From: Sphingopyxis sp. YR583
GTDB lineage: Bacteria; Pseudomonadota; Alphaproteobacteria; Sphingomonadales; Sphingomonadaceae
Direction: 5' to 3'
DNA length: 64,000 nt
Assembly (NCBI RefSeq): GCF_900108295.1
Contig: NZ_FNWK01000003.1
Coordinates: forward strand, 62,001 to 126,000
The translations under genes and the position numbers were made by a program. Position 1 is the first letter of the stretch. The number at the start of each line of letters is the position of its first letter. A model generated the notes under the pieces. That model was given only the letters and a program-made list of their open reading frames with translations. It did no database searches and was not told the DNA's origin. Positions 36,103 to 44,089 of this stretch are shown here, piece by piece.

Positions 36103-36531
36103 ATGGGCAAGACCGCTGACCGCGTTGGGGGCGCGACGATCGATACCCCTGGCTGGGCGGATCTGGAGGAAGTTAACGCGAGGCAGAAGCAAGCATTGCG
36201 AAACTATATCGACGCCGTGAACCGGAAGGACGTCGAAGCCATCGTTTCCTTATTCGCCGAGAATGGTGTCGTAGAGGACCCGTATGGCAACAGGCGCCAC
36301 AATATTTGTGGGTCCGATGAAATCCGGCAGTTCTATGAATTCGTCGTTGCCAAAGCGCGGATGGAGTTACTGCTGGTAACGGGCAGCGGCGGCAATGCAG
36401 CCGCCATGGCGATCCGCGGATATATAGGCGCGGACATCGTAAACAATATCAGCATCGCACATTTCGACGAAGCGGGGAAGATCGCCAAATATACGACCTA
36501 CTGGGGTCCAGGCGATCGATCCACCGGGTGA
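36103..36531 (+). CDS. SnoaL/NTF2-like protein (steroid isomerase fold)
   Basis: A 142-residue protein of the cone-shaped NTF2-like fold: RQKQALRNYIDAVNRKDVEA with IVSLFAENGVVEDPYGNRRH, then a strand pattern ending ISIAHFDEAGKIAKYTTYWG. This arrangement is shared with ketosteroid delta-isomerases and SnoaL cyclases. ATG 36103 has GGAG 8 bp upstream and is preferred to the ATG/GTG codons closer to that site. It is transcribed alone and ends at a strong hairpin. Confidence 0.8.
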   Translation: MGKTADRVGGATIDTPGWADLEEVNARQKQALRNYIDAVNRKDVEAIVSLFAENGVVEDPYGNRRHNICGSDEIRQFYEFVVAKARMELLLVTGSGGNAAAMAIRGYIGADIVNNISIAHFDEAGKIAKYTTYWGPGDRSTG

Positions 36532-36578
36532 CGACATGTCCGGCGACGCGGCCGATAATTTACTCTCCTTAGCGACGT

Positions 36579-36616
36579 GAACGCCGTGAACTATTGGCTC
36601 ACGGCGTTCTTGTATG
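36579..36616. terminator. Intrinsic terminator between two convergent SnoaL genes
   Basis: GAACGCCGTGA (36579-36589) and TCACGGCGTTC (36599-36609) form a perfect 11-bp stem with a 9-nt loop, followed by TTGTATGTT on the plus strand. It terminates the plus-strand SnoaL gene. Confidence 0.8.
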
Positions 36617-36620
36617 TTCT

Positions 36621-36660
36621 GCAACCGTCGTGTTGAGCGGCAGTTCAAGACGACGGTTGC
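36621..36660. terminator. Second adjacent hairpin
   Basis: GCAACCGTCGT (36621-36631) and ACGACGGTTGC (36650-36660) form another perfect 11-bp stem with an 18-nt loop, 11 bp after the first hairpin. It lies 20 bp beyond the end of the minus-strand SnoaL gene and probably terminates that transcript. Confidence 0.65.
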
Positions 36661-36680
36661 AGCGCGGCCGAACTGCGTCG

Positions 36681-37169
36681 CTAAATCTGGAAGACGTCGA
36701 GCGCAGAAACTGGCGAGATGAAAGTCGTTCCCGGATAAGTGAAAAAGCGCGAATCCTCACGCGCCCACTCCATGTTGGCGCGCCTAGTTGCGATGCGCCA
36801 GTTTCCATCCTCGACAATGAAGTCATCGATGTAGACGCCGCTATGATCGAGGCCCTTCTCGGTCATCACCACAATATAATGAACCGATTTGGCGCGATCG
36901 GCTTCAGTGACGTTGATTATGGAATTCCCAAGGATATGGCGTTGGTAGTTGCCAGCCTCGTAAGCGCCTCTCGAGCGAGCTCCGGCAGAAAGTTTGGCAA
37001 TAATGTCGTCACGGCCCCCGAGGCGCTTTTCGTCGCTGATGATCATCTCGCCATCGCGGGCAAACACCTGTTCAAGATCAGCATAGTCACCGCGATCAAC
37101 GGCCGAATTGTAGATGCTGACGACGAGCCTGATCGCCTCGCGCGCGACCATGGTTTCGATATCCATCAT
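36681..37169 (-). CDS. SnoaL-like nuclear transport factor 2 family protein
   Basis: A 162-residue protein from ATG 37169 (MMDIETMVAREAIRLVVSIY), with GAGG upstream. The helix-strand pattern NSAVDRGDYADLEQVFARDG, then VVMTEKGLDHSGVYIDDFIV and WRIATRRANMEW is typical of the SnoaL_4/ring-hydroxylating-beta-like group. Members act as isomerases, dehydratases or oxygenase subunits. It follows an SDR gene, which ends inside the untranslated region ahead of this start. Function is not predictable beyond fold. Confidence 0.75.
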   Translation of the reverse strand: MMDIETMVAREAIRLVVSIYNSAVDRGDYADLEQVFARDGEMIISDEKRLGGRDDIIAKLSAGARSRGAYEAGNYQRHILGNSIINVTEADRAKSVHYIVVMTEKGLDHSGVYIDDFIVEDGNWRIATRRANMEWAREDSRFFTYPGTTFISPVSALDVFQI

Positions 37170-37240
37170 ATTGTCCTCTTCGAAAGTCTGCTGGACGGCC
37201 GAAGCACCCTTCGCCATCCCCGGAAAGCCTCGCCCAAGCG

Positions 37241-38020
37241 TCAGAAAAGCCCGCGCGTCCATCCGCCATCGACGGCAATGACCTGTCCCGTGATGTAGCT
37301 TGCTCGATCGGACGCGAGGAAGGCGCACAACGCTGCAACCTCGTCGGGGCGTCCGCGGCGGCCGGAGGTGATCCGGGGCGTGTCCTCGTTCATCGGCAAT
37401 TCGTCGGCCGGTTTCTGGTCTCGCGCTGTTTCGAACACACCGGTATCGATCAATCCGACTGCCATCGAATTGAAGGTAATTCCGAACTCCGAGAACTCGT
37501 TGGAGATCGTGCGACCGAGCCCGAGCTGAGCCGCACGGGCGGTATTAGAAAGCGCGAGATTGTGCCAGCGGTGCGGTTCCTTCATGCATACAGACCCCAC
37601 GTTGACGATGCGCCCCCACCCCTTCTCGACCATATGCGGCGTCACCGCCCGGGTCAGGAAAACAAGACCCATCACCAGCTGCTCGTAAACAAGCCGAAAT
37701 TGCTCGTCGCTCGTGAGCGAGAAGCGGAGGGTCACCTCAGGCATTACATTTGCGACTGCGATGTCGGGCGCACCAAAGGTATCACGCGCGAACGCAACGG
37801 CCGCGTCCACCTGCGCCTTCTCGGTCATGTCGGCGCAGACATAGGCTGCAATCCCGCCCGCTTCGACGATTTCGGAGACAGCCTTTTGGAGCGGTTCCTC
37901 GCGCCGCGCGGTCAGCACCACACTCGCTCCTTCCGCTGCAAGCTCCTTGGCGATCGCCAGTCCGATCCCCGAACTCGATCCCGCAACGATGGCCACCTTG
38001 CCCTTTAACCCGAAATCCAT
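37241..38020 (-). CDS. SDR-family protein with atypical active site
   Basis: A 259-residue SDR. The cofactor motif [21 protein letters not shown] and the strand [12 protein letters not shown] are normal, and it ends with [15 protein letters not shown]. The active-site region is unusual. After [15 protein letters not shown] it reads [15 protein letters not shown], so the usual YxxxK Tyr-Lys pair is absent. It may bind NAD(P) with altered catalysis. It lies 51 bp after a small unknown gene and before a SnoaL gene. Confidence 0.85.
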   Translation of the reverse strand: MDFGLKGKVAIVAGSSSGIGLAIAKELAAEGASVVLTARREEPLQKAVSEIVEAGGIAAYVCADMTEKAQVDAAVAFARDTFGAPDIAVANVMPEVTLRFSLTSDEQFRLVYEQLVMGLVFLTRAVTPHMVEKGWGRIVNVGSVCMKEPHRWHNLALSNTARAAQLGLGRTISNEFSEFGITFNSMAVGLIDTGVFETARDQKPADELPMNEDTPRITSGRRGRPDEVAALCAFLASDRASYITGQVIAVDGGWTRGLF

Positions 38021-38071
38021 CTGGTAAACCCTTCTTCAAAGCTCGAAACGAGCGGTCTTCGGCTTTCGCCG

Positions 38072-38263
38072 TCAATGTCCCTTGAGTTGCTTCGTGAACG
38101 CCATGTCCGATGCACCCAACCGGTGCGGGATCGCGGCCTGATACGCGGACGAATGGTGCCATTCCCTCGGAATAGGACTCCAGCGATATTTTTGCCGTAC
38201 GGAATATTCCGCATAGCGTTTATCGTCGGTCTTCTCCAGCGCCGCTACGAGATGCACGGGCAT
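38072..38263 (-). CDS. Small hypothetical protein heading the SDR-SnoaL unit
   Basis: A 63-residue basic protein, MPVHLVAALEKTDDKRYAEY and on, with many Tyr, Trp and His and no signal peptide or membrane segment. AGAGGA lies 5 bp before ATG 38263, and the site at 38427 lies 164 bp further upstream, so it looks like the first gene of the unit. I do not recognise a family. Confidence 0.55.
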   Translation of the reverse strand: MPVHLVAALEKTDDKRYAEYSVRQKYRWSPIPREWHHSSAYQAAIPHRLGASDMAFTKQLKGH

Positions 38264-38426
38264 GAAAATCCTCTCTCTCCGCGACACGCGAGGTCGAAAA
38301 ACCTTGCCCCGGACATAGCCTCGATCTTGGGCTGTCCAGCCCGATGTGACCGCTTGGCCTGCGTAAATATGGCCTGTTTAAGTGGCCGAAGCCTATCGAA
38401 GACCGCTATAAGGCGCAACCATATAT

Positions 38427-38438
38427 TATGCTAACGTA
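38427..38438. promoter_or_regulatory. Shared palindromic site upstream of the small-SDR-SnoaL unit
   Basis: TATGCTAACGTA followed by CTATATGG, a full match to the extended motif, placed between the end of the MDR gene and the start of the small gene. Confidence 0.6.
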
Positions 38439-38464
38439 CTATATGGGAAAACAGGTGCGACACC

Positions 38465-39484
38465 TTAACCTTCGCCGATAAAAACCAGCGATTTTCCGTT
38501 GTTGCGGCCTTCGAAAAGCTTCTCAAGCGAAGGCAAGATCGCCTCGAAGCCAGTTTCGATATCCATATCGAACTGCAGCTTGCCAGCCTCCAGCAAAACC
38601 GAGAGCGCATCAATCGCCTCGCCGAACCGGGCGGCGTTATCGAAGATATTGAAGCCTGTCCATGACAGAACCCGCGTCAATATTTCGCGTTCCGGGCGCC
38701 AGCCTGTGGGAGGCGGGTTCCAGACCGCCGTAGCCGCCGTGCCGCATTGAATGATGCGCCCGTGGCGCGCCATAGAACGAAGCGCGTGATCAAGGATCGC
38801 GCCGCCGGTATTGTCGAAATAGGTGTTGAAGCCGTCCGGAGCCGCGGCAGCCAGAATAGGAGGTAGATCGGCACTCTTGTAGTTATAAGCTGCCGAGTAG
38901 CCGAAACGATCGACACAACGCGTCGCCTTTTCATCGCTGCCCGTCAAGCCGACGACATGCGCTCCGGCCGCGTGCGCGATCTGCCCCACGACGCTTCCAA
39001 CGGCTCCCGCAGCAGTCGATACGAGGATCGACTGACCGGGTTGAGGGGGCGCAATCTGGTTGAGCGCCAGCCATGCGGTCGCGCCGGGCATTCCGAGGAC
39101 GCCCGCATAGCAGGCGGCGGCAACTTTCGGACTGGGAATATGGCTGAGCAGGGCCTCAGGGCTAACGACAACATAATCGCTCCAGCCGAGATGACCGTAG
39201 ACAAGCTCGCCTTCGCGGAAACCTTCCAGACGGCTTTCGACGATGACGCCGACTGCCAAGGATTTCATTACGCTCCCGATGGGCATGATATCCGGATTGG
39301 CTGCCCAGCCACGCTGGACCGGATCGGCAGACAGATACAGGTTCCGTACAAGGATTTTCGCGTCCGCCAGAAGCGGGCGCGGCTCGTTTATGATCTCGAA
39401 GTCTGACGGAATCGGCACGCCGTTGGGTCGGCGCGCGAGTTTTACGGTCCGGTTAGCGTCGGGCAGCCTGTAGGTAGGGATCAT
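38465..39484 (-). CDS. NADPH-dependent MDR reductase (prostaglandin reductase/CurA-like)
   Basis: A 339-residue zinc-independent MDR. Family features are ILVRNLYLSADPVQRGW, VYGHLGWSDYVVVSPEAL, GMPGATAWLALNQIAPPQPG and GQSILVSTAAGAVGSVVGQIAHAAGAHVVG. Relatives reduce alpha,beta-unsaturated ketones or aldehydes. ATG 39484 overlaps the TGA of the YciI-like gene (ATGA) and is preferred over ATG 39499. It is the last gene of the TonB-RibB-YciI-MDR unit. Confidence 0.9.
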   Translation of the reverse strand: MIPTYRLPDANRTVKLARRPNGVPIPSDFEIINEPRPLLADAKILVRNLYLSADPVQRGWAANPDIMPIGSVMKSLAVGVIVESRLEGFREGELVYGHLGWSDYVVVSPEALLSHIPSPKVAAACYAGVLGMPGATAWLALNQIAPPQPGQSILVSTAAGAVGSVVGQIAHAAGAHVVGLTGSDEKATRCVDRFGYSAAYNYKSADLPPILAAAAPDGFNTYFDNTGGAILDHALRSMARHGRIIQCGTAATAVWNPPPTGWRPEREILTRVLSWTGFNIFDNAARFGEAIDALSVLLEAGKLQFDMDIETGFEAILPSLEKLFEGRNNGKSLVFIGEG

Positions 39485-39777
39485 GCCGGCGGAAGCCATG
39501 CGCCGATCGCCGGCCGGACCATCCTTACACGAACATCGCCAGCAAAGACTTCGCTTGCGGTAAAAGGGTCATCCTCGATCATGTGCCGGGCCTCATCTTC
39601 GCTAGCCGCCTCGAGGACAAAAAAGCTGCCCACCGGGGCGTCGGCCTTCAGAATGGCGCCGGCAGCTTTGAGCGCATCGCCCTGTCCCAGCCAGTAATCG
39701 ATGTGCTTGGCGCGGAGCGCCTGGCGCAGGTCGGCGGCACCGGCGCGATCGAGGGCTTGAATCAGGAAATGGGGCAA
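39481..39777 (-). CDS. YciI-like small protein
   Basis: A 98-residue ferredoxin-like alpha/beta protein with the YciI pattern: HFLIQALDRAGAADLRQALR, HIDYWLGQGDALKAAGAILK, GSFFVLEAASEDEARHMIED and DPFTASEVFAGDVRVRMVRP. Some YciI proteins act in dehalogenation or chloromuconolactone-type eliminations, but most have no known activity. It lies between ribB and the MDR gene and overlaps the latter. Confidence 0.85.
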   Translation of the reverse strand: MPHFLIQALDRAGAADLRQALRAKHIDYWLGQGDALKAAGAILKADAPVGSFFVLEAASEDEARHMIEDDPFTASEVFAGDVRVRMVRPAIGAWLPPA

Positions 39778-39812
39778 GGGGAACCTCTTAGGATGGTAGG
39801 AGGGAATATTGG

Positions 39813-40928
39813 CTACTGCGCGGTGGGCCTTGACTGACCGATCGGGCGGCGTTCGACGATAGTCAGTCCGTAGCCGTCGAGCGCGGCCAGCTTGGCTGCG
39901 CTCGACGTCAGCAGGATCATATCCGTCACTCCAAGCTGGCGCAGAATTTGGGCGCCAATGCCATAATCGCGAAGGGCGTGACTCTGCGCTACCTCGCGCG
40001 AGCGATAGCGGTCCGAAAGCGCCGTGGGGCTGACATCGCGAATGAAGACGGCGACGCCCGGGCCATCATGCTGTCCGATCATGGTCAGCGCATCGCCGAT
40101 ATAGTTGGAGCGCGCCTCGATATGTCCCAACAGGTCAACGCCGAAATCAACCTGATGCATACGCACCATCGTCGACACGCCGGGCTCAATGACGCCGCGC
40201 ACCAGCACAGCGTGCTCGGTTCGTTCGAGAATATTACGGTAGAGACGCAGTTGGAAATCGCCGTAAATGCTCGTGAACGGCATCTCCATCACGAGTTCGA
40301 TCAGCTTGTCGGTTTTTTGCCGATAGGCGATGAGATCAGCGATGGTACCCATTTTGAGACCGTGCTCGCGGCAAAAGGGGACGAGGTCCGGAACACGCGC
40401 CATCGTGCCATCGTCATTCATGATTTCGCAAATGACCCCGGATGGGAGCAACCCCGCAAGGATCGAAATATCGACCGCTGCTTCGGTATGGCCCGCGCGA
40501 ACGAGCACGCCGCCATCGCGCGCGACCAACGGAAAGACATGGCCCGGGCTAACAATGTCGGATGGCCCTTTGGTCGGATCGACCGCCACCGCGACGGTAT
40601 GCGAGCGGTCATGTGCCGAGATGCCGGTGGTGACGCCTTCCGCTGCCTCGATCGACACGGTAAAAGCGGTGCGCAAGCTGTCGCCATTTTGCTCCACCAT
40701 CGAGGCGAGGTTGAGCTCGCCGGCCCGCTCCGCGGTCATCGCCAAACAAATGAGGCCGCGGGCGTAGCGCGCCATGAAGTTTATCCGTTCGGGAGTCGCG
40801 AATTGTGCGGGAATGATGATGTCACCTTCATTCTCACGGTTTTCTGCATCGACAAGCACATAGGGCCTGCCGTTTCGCGCTTCCTCGATGATGTCTTCGA
40901 TCGCGTGAAATCCGTCCGAATTGCTCAT
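39813..40928 (-). CDS. ribB: 3,4-dihydroxy-2-butanone 4-phosphate synthase (RibB) with degenerate GTP cyclohydrolase II-like domain
   Basis: The N-terminal domain is a complete RibB: YVLVDAENRENEGDIIIPAQ with the acidic metal cluster, GVTTGISAHDRSHTV, DIVSPGHVFPLVARDGGVL and RAGHTEAAVDI. The C-terminal ~170 residues are related to GTP cyclohydrolase II, but the three zinc cysteines and the SLRCDC motif are missing (here LLGHIEARSNYIGDAL). Only the first activity is therefore likely. The true start is uncertain; ATG 40928 (MSNSDGFHAIEDII) matches family N-termini, while 40973 and 41075 are also open. Riboflavin supply would support the flavin-dependent enzymes encoded around it. Confidence 0.88.
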   Translation of the reverse strand: MSNSDGFHAIEDIIEEARNGRPYVLVDAENRENEGDIIIPAQFATPERINFMARYARGLICLAMTAERAGELNLASMVEQNGDSLRTAFTVSIEAAEGVTTGISAHDRSHTVAVAVDPTKGPSDIVSPGHVFPLVARDGGVLVRAGHTEAAVDISILAGLLPSGVICEIMNDDGTMARVPDLVPFCREHGLKMGTIADLIAYRQKTDKLIELVMEMPFTSIYGDFQLRLYRNILERTEHAVLVRGVIEPGVSTMVRMHQVDFGVDLLGHIEARSNYIGDALTMIGQHDGPGVAVFIRDVSPTALSDRYRSREVAQSHALRDYGIGAQILRQLGVTDMILLTSSAAKLAALDGYGLTIVERRPIGQSRPTAQ

Positions 40929-41026
40929 AACTACGCTTTCAAATTCCTCGAACCCCAGGATGCGCCGGTTCATGACTGCCGGCAAACTGCCGGACCCGCA
41001 CGAGGCGAGCCCGGCCCCCTTTTGAC

Positions 41027-43294
41027 CTAGAATGTTTTTGAAACGCGGATACCAAATTGCCGCGGACGCCCCCAAGTTGCTGCAATCTCTTCGCTCAGAT
41101 CGGTAGAGGATACGAAATATTCCTCATCGGTGAGATTGGTGGCGAACAGCTCAACACGGAAATCATCGTCCGATTTCCAGCCAATGCGTGCGTTTACCAA
41201 GGCATAGGCCTCTTGAACGTTCAGCGGGTTATTCTCGGGGCGGAAGAAGACCGACGTCGCATAGTTGATATCGGCCGCAATGATCGCATTGCCGCTCCCC
41301 TCGCCCAAAGAAGGCTCCCATGTGAGACCCGCGCTACCGGAGAAGCGGGGCGTGTTGGCAAGCCGCTTGCCGTCTAGCGGCACGCCCGCGATCAAGACGG
41401 TCGGCGGCGCAGACACCTTATTATAGTTCAGCGCGCCTGCCAGCGTGATGGTAAGATCGGAGACAGGGCGCGCCTGAACCTCAAGCTCACCGCCGCTGAT
41501 CTTGGCGTCACCGATGTTGAGGTAAACGCTGATCGACGGCGCGGTACAGGGGAGCACCGTGCACGGCACCGACGCCGCGGCCTGAATGCCCTTATAGTCG
41601 CTGTGGAAAAGCGACCCGTTTATCGTCAATGCGCGGTCGAGCCAGCTCGTCTTGAAGCCAACCTCATATGTCGTGATCGATTCGGGAGAAACGGGACCGA
41701 CACCGCTCAACGCTGATACGAAACCCGTGTTGTACCCGCCTGATTTGAAGCCGGTTGCAGCCGATATGTAGAGCATGTGGTCGGGGGTGACGTGCCAGTC
41801 GGCGCCTAGACGCCAGGTCACCTTGTTCGTCTTCAGAATATCGGAGAAGGTAAAACGCGGTGTTCCGCCGCGCGTCGCGATCACCGGATCAGCGACCGAG
41901 GCAAGGTTAATGAGATTCTTGCGGTCGCTTGTATAACGGATGCCGCCATTGATGTTCACGCTGTCGGTCAATGCCCAGGTGACGTCGGCGAAGCCGGCGT
42001 AGCTGCGGATTTTCTGATCTGACCAGGTACCCGTGCGCAAGCGCGGAAGTGCAGCGGTGAAGAACCGCTTGTCGCCGTAATAATAGCCGCCCAGTTGCCA
42101 GCTTATCGGGCCTGTGTCCCCGGCGAGACGGAGTTCCTGGCTCAGCTGCTCGTGCCGGATGAAGTAGCGGGTTTCATAATTGATGAGCGCGTTATGCGAG
42201 GCATCGGTATCGATGGCATCGAACTTTGTCCCCCACTCATAAGCGGTCACGGAAGTGAGGCTGGCGAAACCAAGGTCGGCTTCGAGCTTTGCCCATCCGC
42301 CTGCCGCTTCGAGTTCGTATGGGATTTTGGGGAGCTCGGAGTAGACGTGGCGCGGATCAGGGTCGGGATCGATGAAGCCGGCCTGGTTTGCGCAGCGCGA
42401 AGCAAGAATATCGGCAGCTGCACAGCGCACGCCCAGATTGCCGGGCACGCGCGCGCCGAAGAGCGCCCTGCCATCCTCGCTTCCCTCGGTGTGGCTGTAA
42501 TGTCCGCTCACGGTGAGTTCGACCTCGGGCGCGAGATCCACCTCGAGCATTCCCCGAACCGCGACCGAGTAATCGACGCTGGCAAGATGCGTCCGTGTAA
42601 TCAGGTTGGTCTGCCACCCCTCGCTCGAGTTGATCCGGCCGGCAATTCGCGCACGGACACCGTCGGCAAGCGGGCCGGAAACGGCCACTTCGGCGGTCAT
42701 GTCATTGAAGCTGGCATATTGCGCCATGACGTTCATTTCGAACACGTCGGTTGGGCGCCGACTTACATATTGGACAAGACCGCCGGTCGCATTGCGTCCG
42801 TAGAGCGTCCCCTGCGGCCCGCGCAGGACCTCGACGCGCTCGAGATCGAACAACTGCAAGGTCGCAAAGGCCGGATTGCCGAGATAGACATCGTCGGCAT
42901 AGAGCGCGACCGAGGCCTCGTTCGTGTAGGTGAAGTCAAGAACGGTCACACCGCGGATATTGAAAACCGGGAAACCTGAGTTGCCTGCAGGGGCCTGAAA
43001 ACGGACACCCGGCACACGGGTGATAATATCCGATACGGTTGTCGCTGCCATTTCGCGGATCGCTTGGCCCGAGAATGCGGCAACCGACACCGGCACGTCC
43101 TGGAGCCGCTGTTCACGGCGCTGAGCGGTCACAATGATGTCTGCGCCGCTCGCGTCCGACGCGGTGTCGGCGGGAGTTTCCTCCGCGGCAGCTGGTGCGC
43201 CGCTCTCCTCCGCAGCGCTTGCAGTTTGCGCCGCCGCAGGTGCAGCCGTGACACCGACGAAAAGGGCCGTGCCCAACAGCAGATTTCTTCTCAT
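41027..43294 (-). CDS. TonB-dependent outer-membrane receptor (region 4)
   Basis: A 755-residue receptor with a signal peptide (cleavage near AAA-QT), TonB-box-like DIIVTAQRREQRLQDVPVSV, plug motifs (VPGVRFQAPAGNSGFPVFNI, RVEVLRGPQGTLYGRNATGG) and a long barrel ending in QFGIRVSKTF. It is the first gene of a unit with ribB, yciI-like and MDR genes. A copy of the shared palindrome lies 29 bp upstream, so it is likely the uptake receptor for the substrate of this regulon. Confidence 0.93.
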   Translation of the reverse strand: MRRNLLLGTALFVGVTAAPAAAQTASAAEESGAPAAAEETPADTASDASGADIIVTAQRREQRLQDVPVSVAAFSGQAIREMAATTVSDIITRVPGVRFQAPAGNSGFPVFNIRGVTVLDFTYTNEASVALYADDVYLGNPAFATLQLFDLERVEVLRGPQGTLYGRNATGGLVQYVSRRPTDVFEMNVMAQYASFNDMTAEVAVSGPLADGVRARIAGRINSSEGWQTNLITRTHLASVDYSVAVRGMLEVDLAPEVELTVSGHYSHTEGSEDGRALFGARVPGNLGVRCAAADILASRCANQAGFIDPDPDPRHVYSELPKIPYELEAAGGWAKLEADLGFASLTSVTAYEWGTKFDAIDTDASHNALINYETRYFIRHEQLSQELRLAGDTGPISWQLGGYYYGDKRFFTAALPRLRTGTWSDQKIRSYAGFADVTWALTDSVNINGGIRYTSDRKNLINLASVADPVIATRGGTPRFTFSDILKTNKVTWRLGADWHVTPDHMLYISAATGFKSGGYNTGFVSALSGVGPVSPESITTYEVGFKTSWLDRALTINGSLFHSDYKGIQAAASVPCTVLPCTAPSISVYLNIGDAKISGGELEVQARPVSDLTITLAGALNYNKVSAPPTVLIAGVPLDGKRLANTPRFSGSAGLTWEPSLGEGSGNAIIAADINYATSVFFRPENNPLNVQEAYALVNARIGWKSDDDFRVELFATNLTDEEYFVSSTDLSEEIAATWGRPRQFGIRVSKTF

Positions 43295-43322
43295 ATCGTT
43301 CCTCGTCCCCTGGCACTGCTAC

Positions 43323-43347
43323 CGGGCTATCGTATCGGAAGATAGCC
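43323..43347. promoter_or_regulatory. Shared palindromic site with overlapping inverted repeat upstream of the TonB gene
   Basis: CGGGCTATCGTA (43323-43334) keeps the GCTATCGTA core of the motif. It overlaps the separate inverted repeat GGCTATC (43325-43331) / GATAGCC (43341-43347). It lies 29 bp before the TonB start on the minus strand, a position that would block transcription or translation initiation. Confidence 0.45.
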
Positions 43348-43437
43348 TCTTGCGAATATAGATCGCATCATTACCATTCGTATGCAATCTATTTTTTGAG
43401 GTGGCTGGGTTACGTCGACAGCCTCTTGGAGAGGAGC

Positions 43438-43975
43438 GTGATACGGTTGGCAGGAAAGCGCGTCCCGATAATTGGTGCCGGTTCAGGAATCGGCGAAGCA
43501 GGCGTGCGCCTCTTTCTCGCAGCAGGGCACGTCGTCGCGTCGGGACGCGATCGACATAAGCTTGAATCATGGCGATCGTTGTGCGCTGCGCAGCATGAGC
43601 GGTCGAGGCGGATCGCTCGTCGTCACGAGCTCGGCGTCGGACTCGTAGGAGCGATCGACAGCTCGATTTATTCGGCGAGCAAGTCCGGCGTTATCGGGTG
43701 GATCAAGTCGCTGGTGCAGCGTGTCGCTGCCGACTGCATCCGGGCCGCAGCGATATGCCCTGGCCACATCGCGACAACCCAGATGCTCGATGTGATGCGG
43801 TGTGGCAGCGGCAATCTGGATGGACGTGCATTTAGCCGAAAGTTGCTGGAAGGAATTTCGCTCGGCCGTCTCGGTCTACCCGGCGAGGTCGCCAAAGCCG
43901 TCTTATGGCTTGCGTCCGATCGATCGACTTTCGTGACCGGGACTGCCATTCCGTATGCGGCGATAGATTCGCCGC
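43438..43975 (+). pseudogene. Decayed short-chain dehydrogenase gene
   Basis: The N-terminus (RLAGKRVPIIGAGSGIGEAG) and C-terminal half (DSSIYSASKSGVIGWIKSLV, then SLGRLGLPGEVAKAVLWLAS) are clearly SDR. About 90 residues between RDRHKLES and the catalytic Ser segment are missing. The segment GGSLVVTSSASDS is in a different frame from its flanks. The final DGG motif is lost after GTAIPYAAID. It is an internally deleted, frameshifted remnant just upstream of the APH gene. Confidence 0.8.
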
Positions 43976-43991
43976 TGATCCGACTCATTTG

Positions 43992-44003
43992 TATGCTATC
44001 ATA
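43992..44003. promoter_or_regulatory. Shared palindromic site upstream of the second APH gene
   Basis: TATGCTATCATA followed by CCGTATT, a near-perfect dyad (TATG...CATA), 86 bp before the start at 44090. Confidence 0.6.
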
Positions 44004-44089
44004 CCGTATTGAAGCTTACTATAGCACAAATTTTACCCTATGCGATGTTTGCGAGATTTTCGTCGGAGAGAAGTTTAGTGGAGATGACA

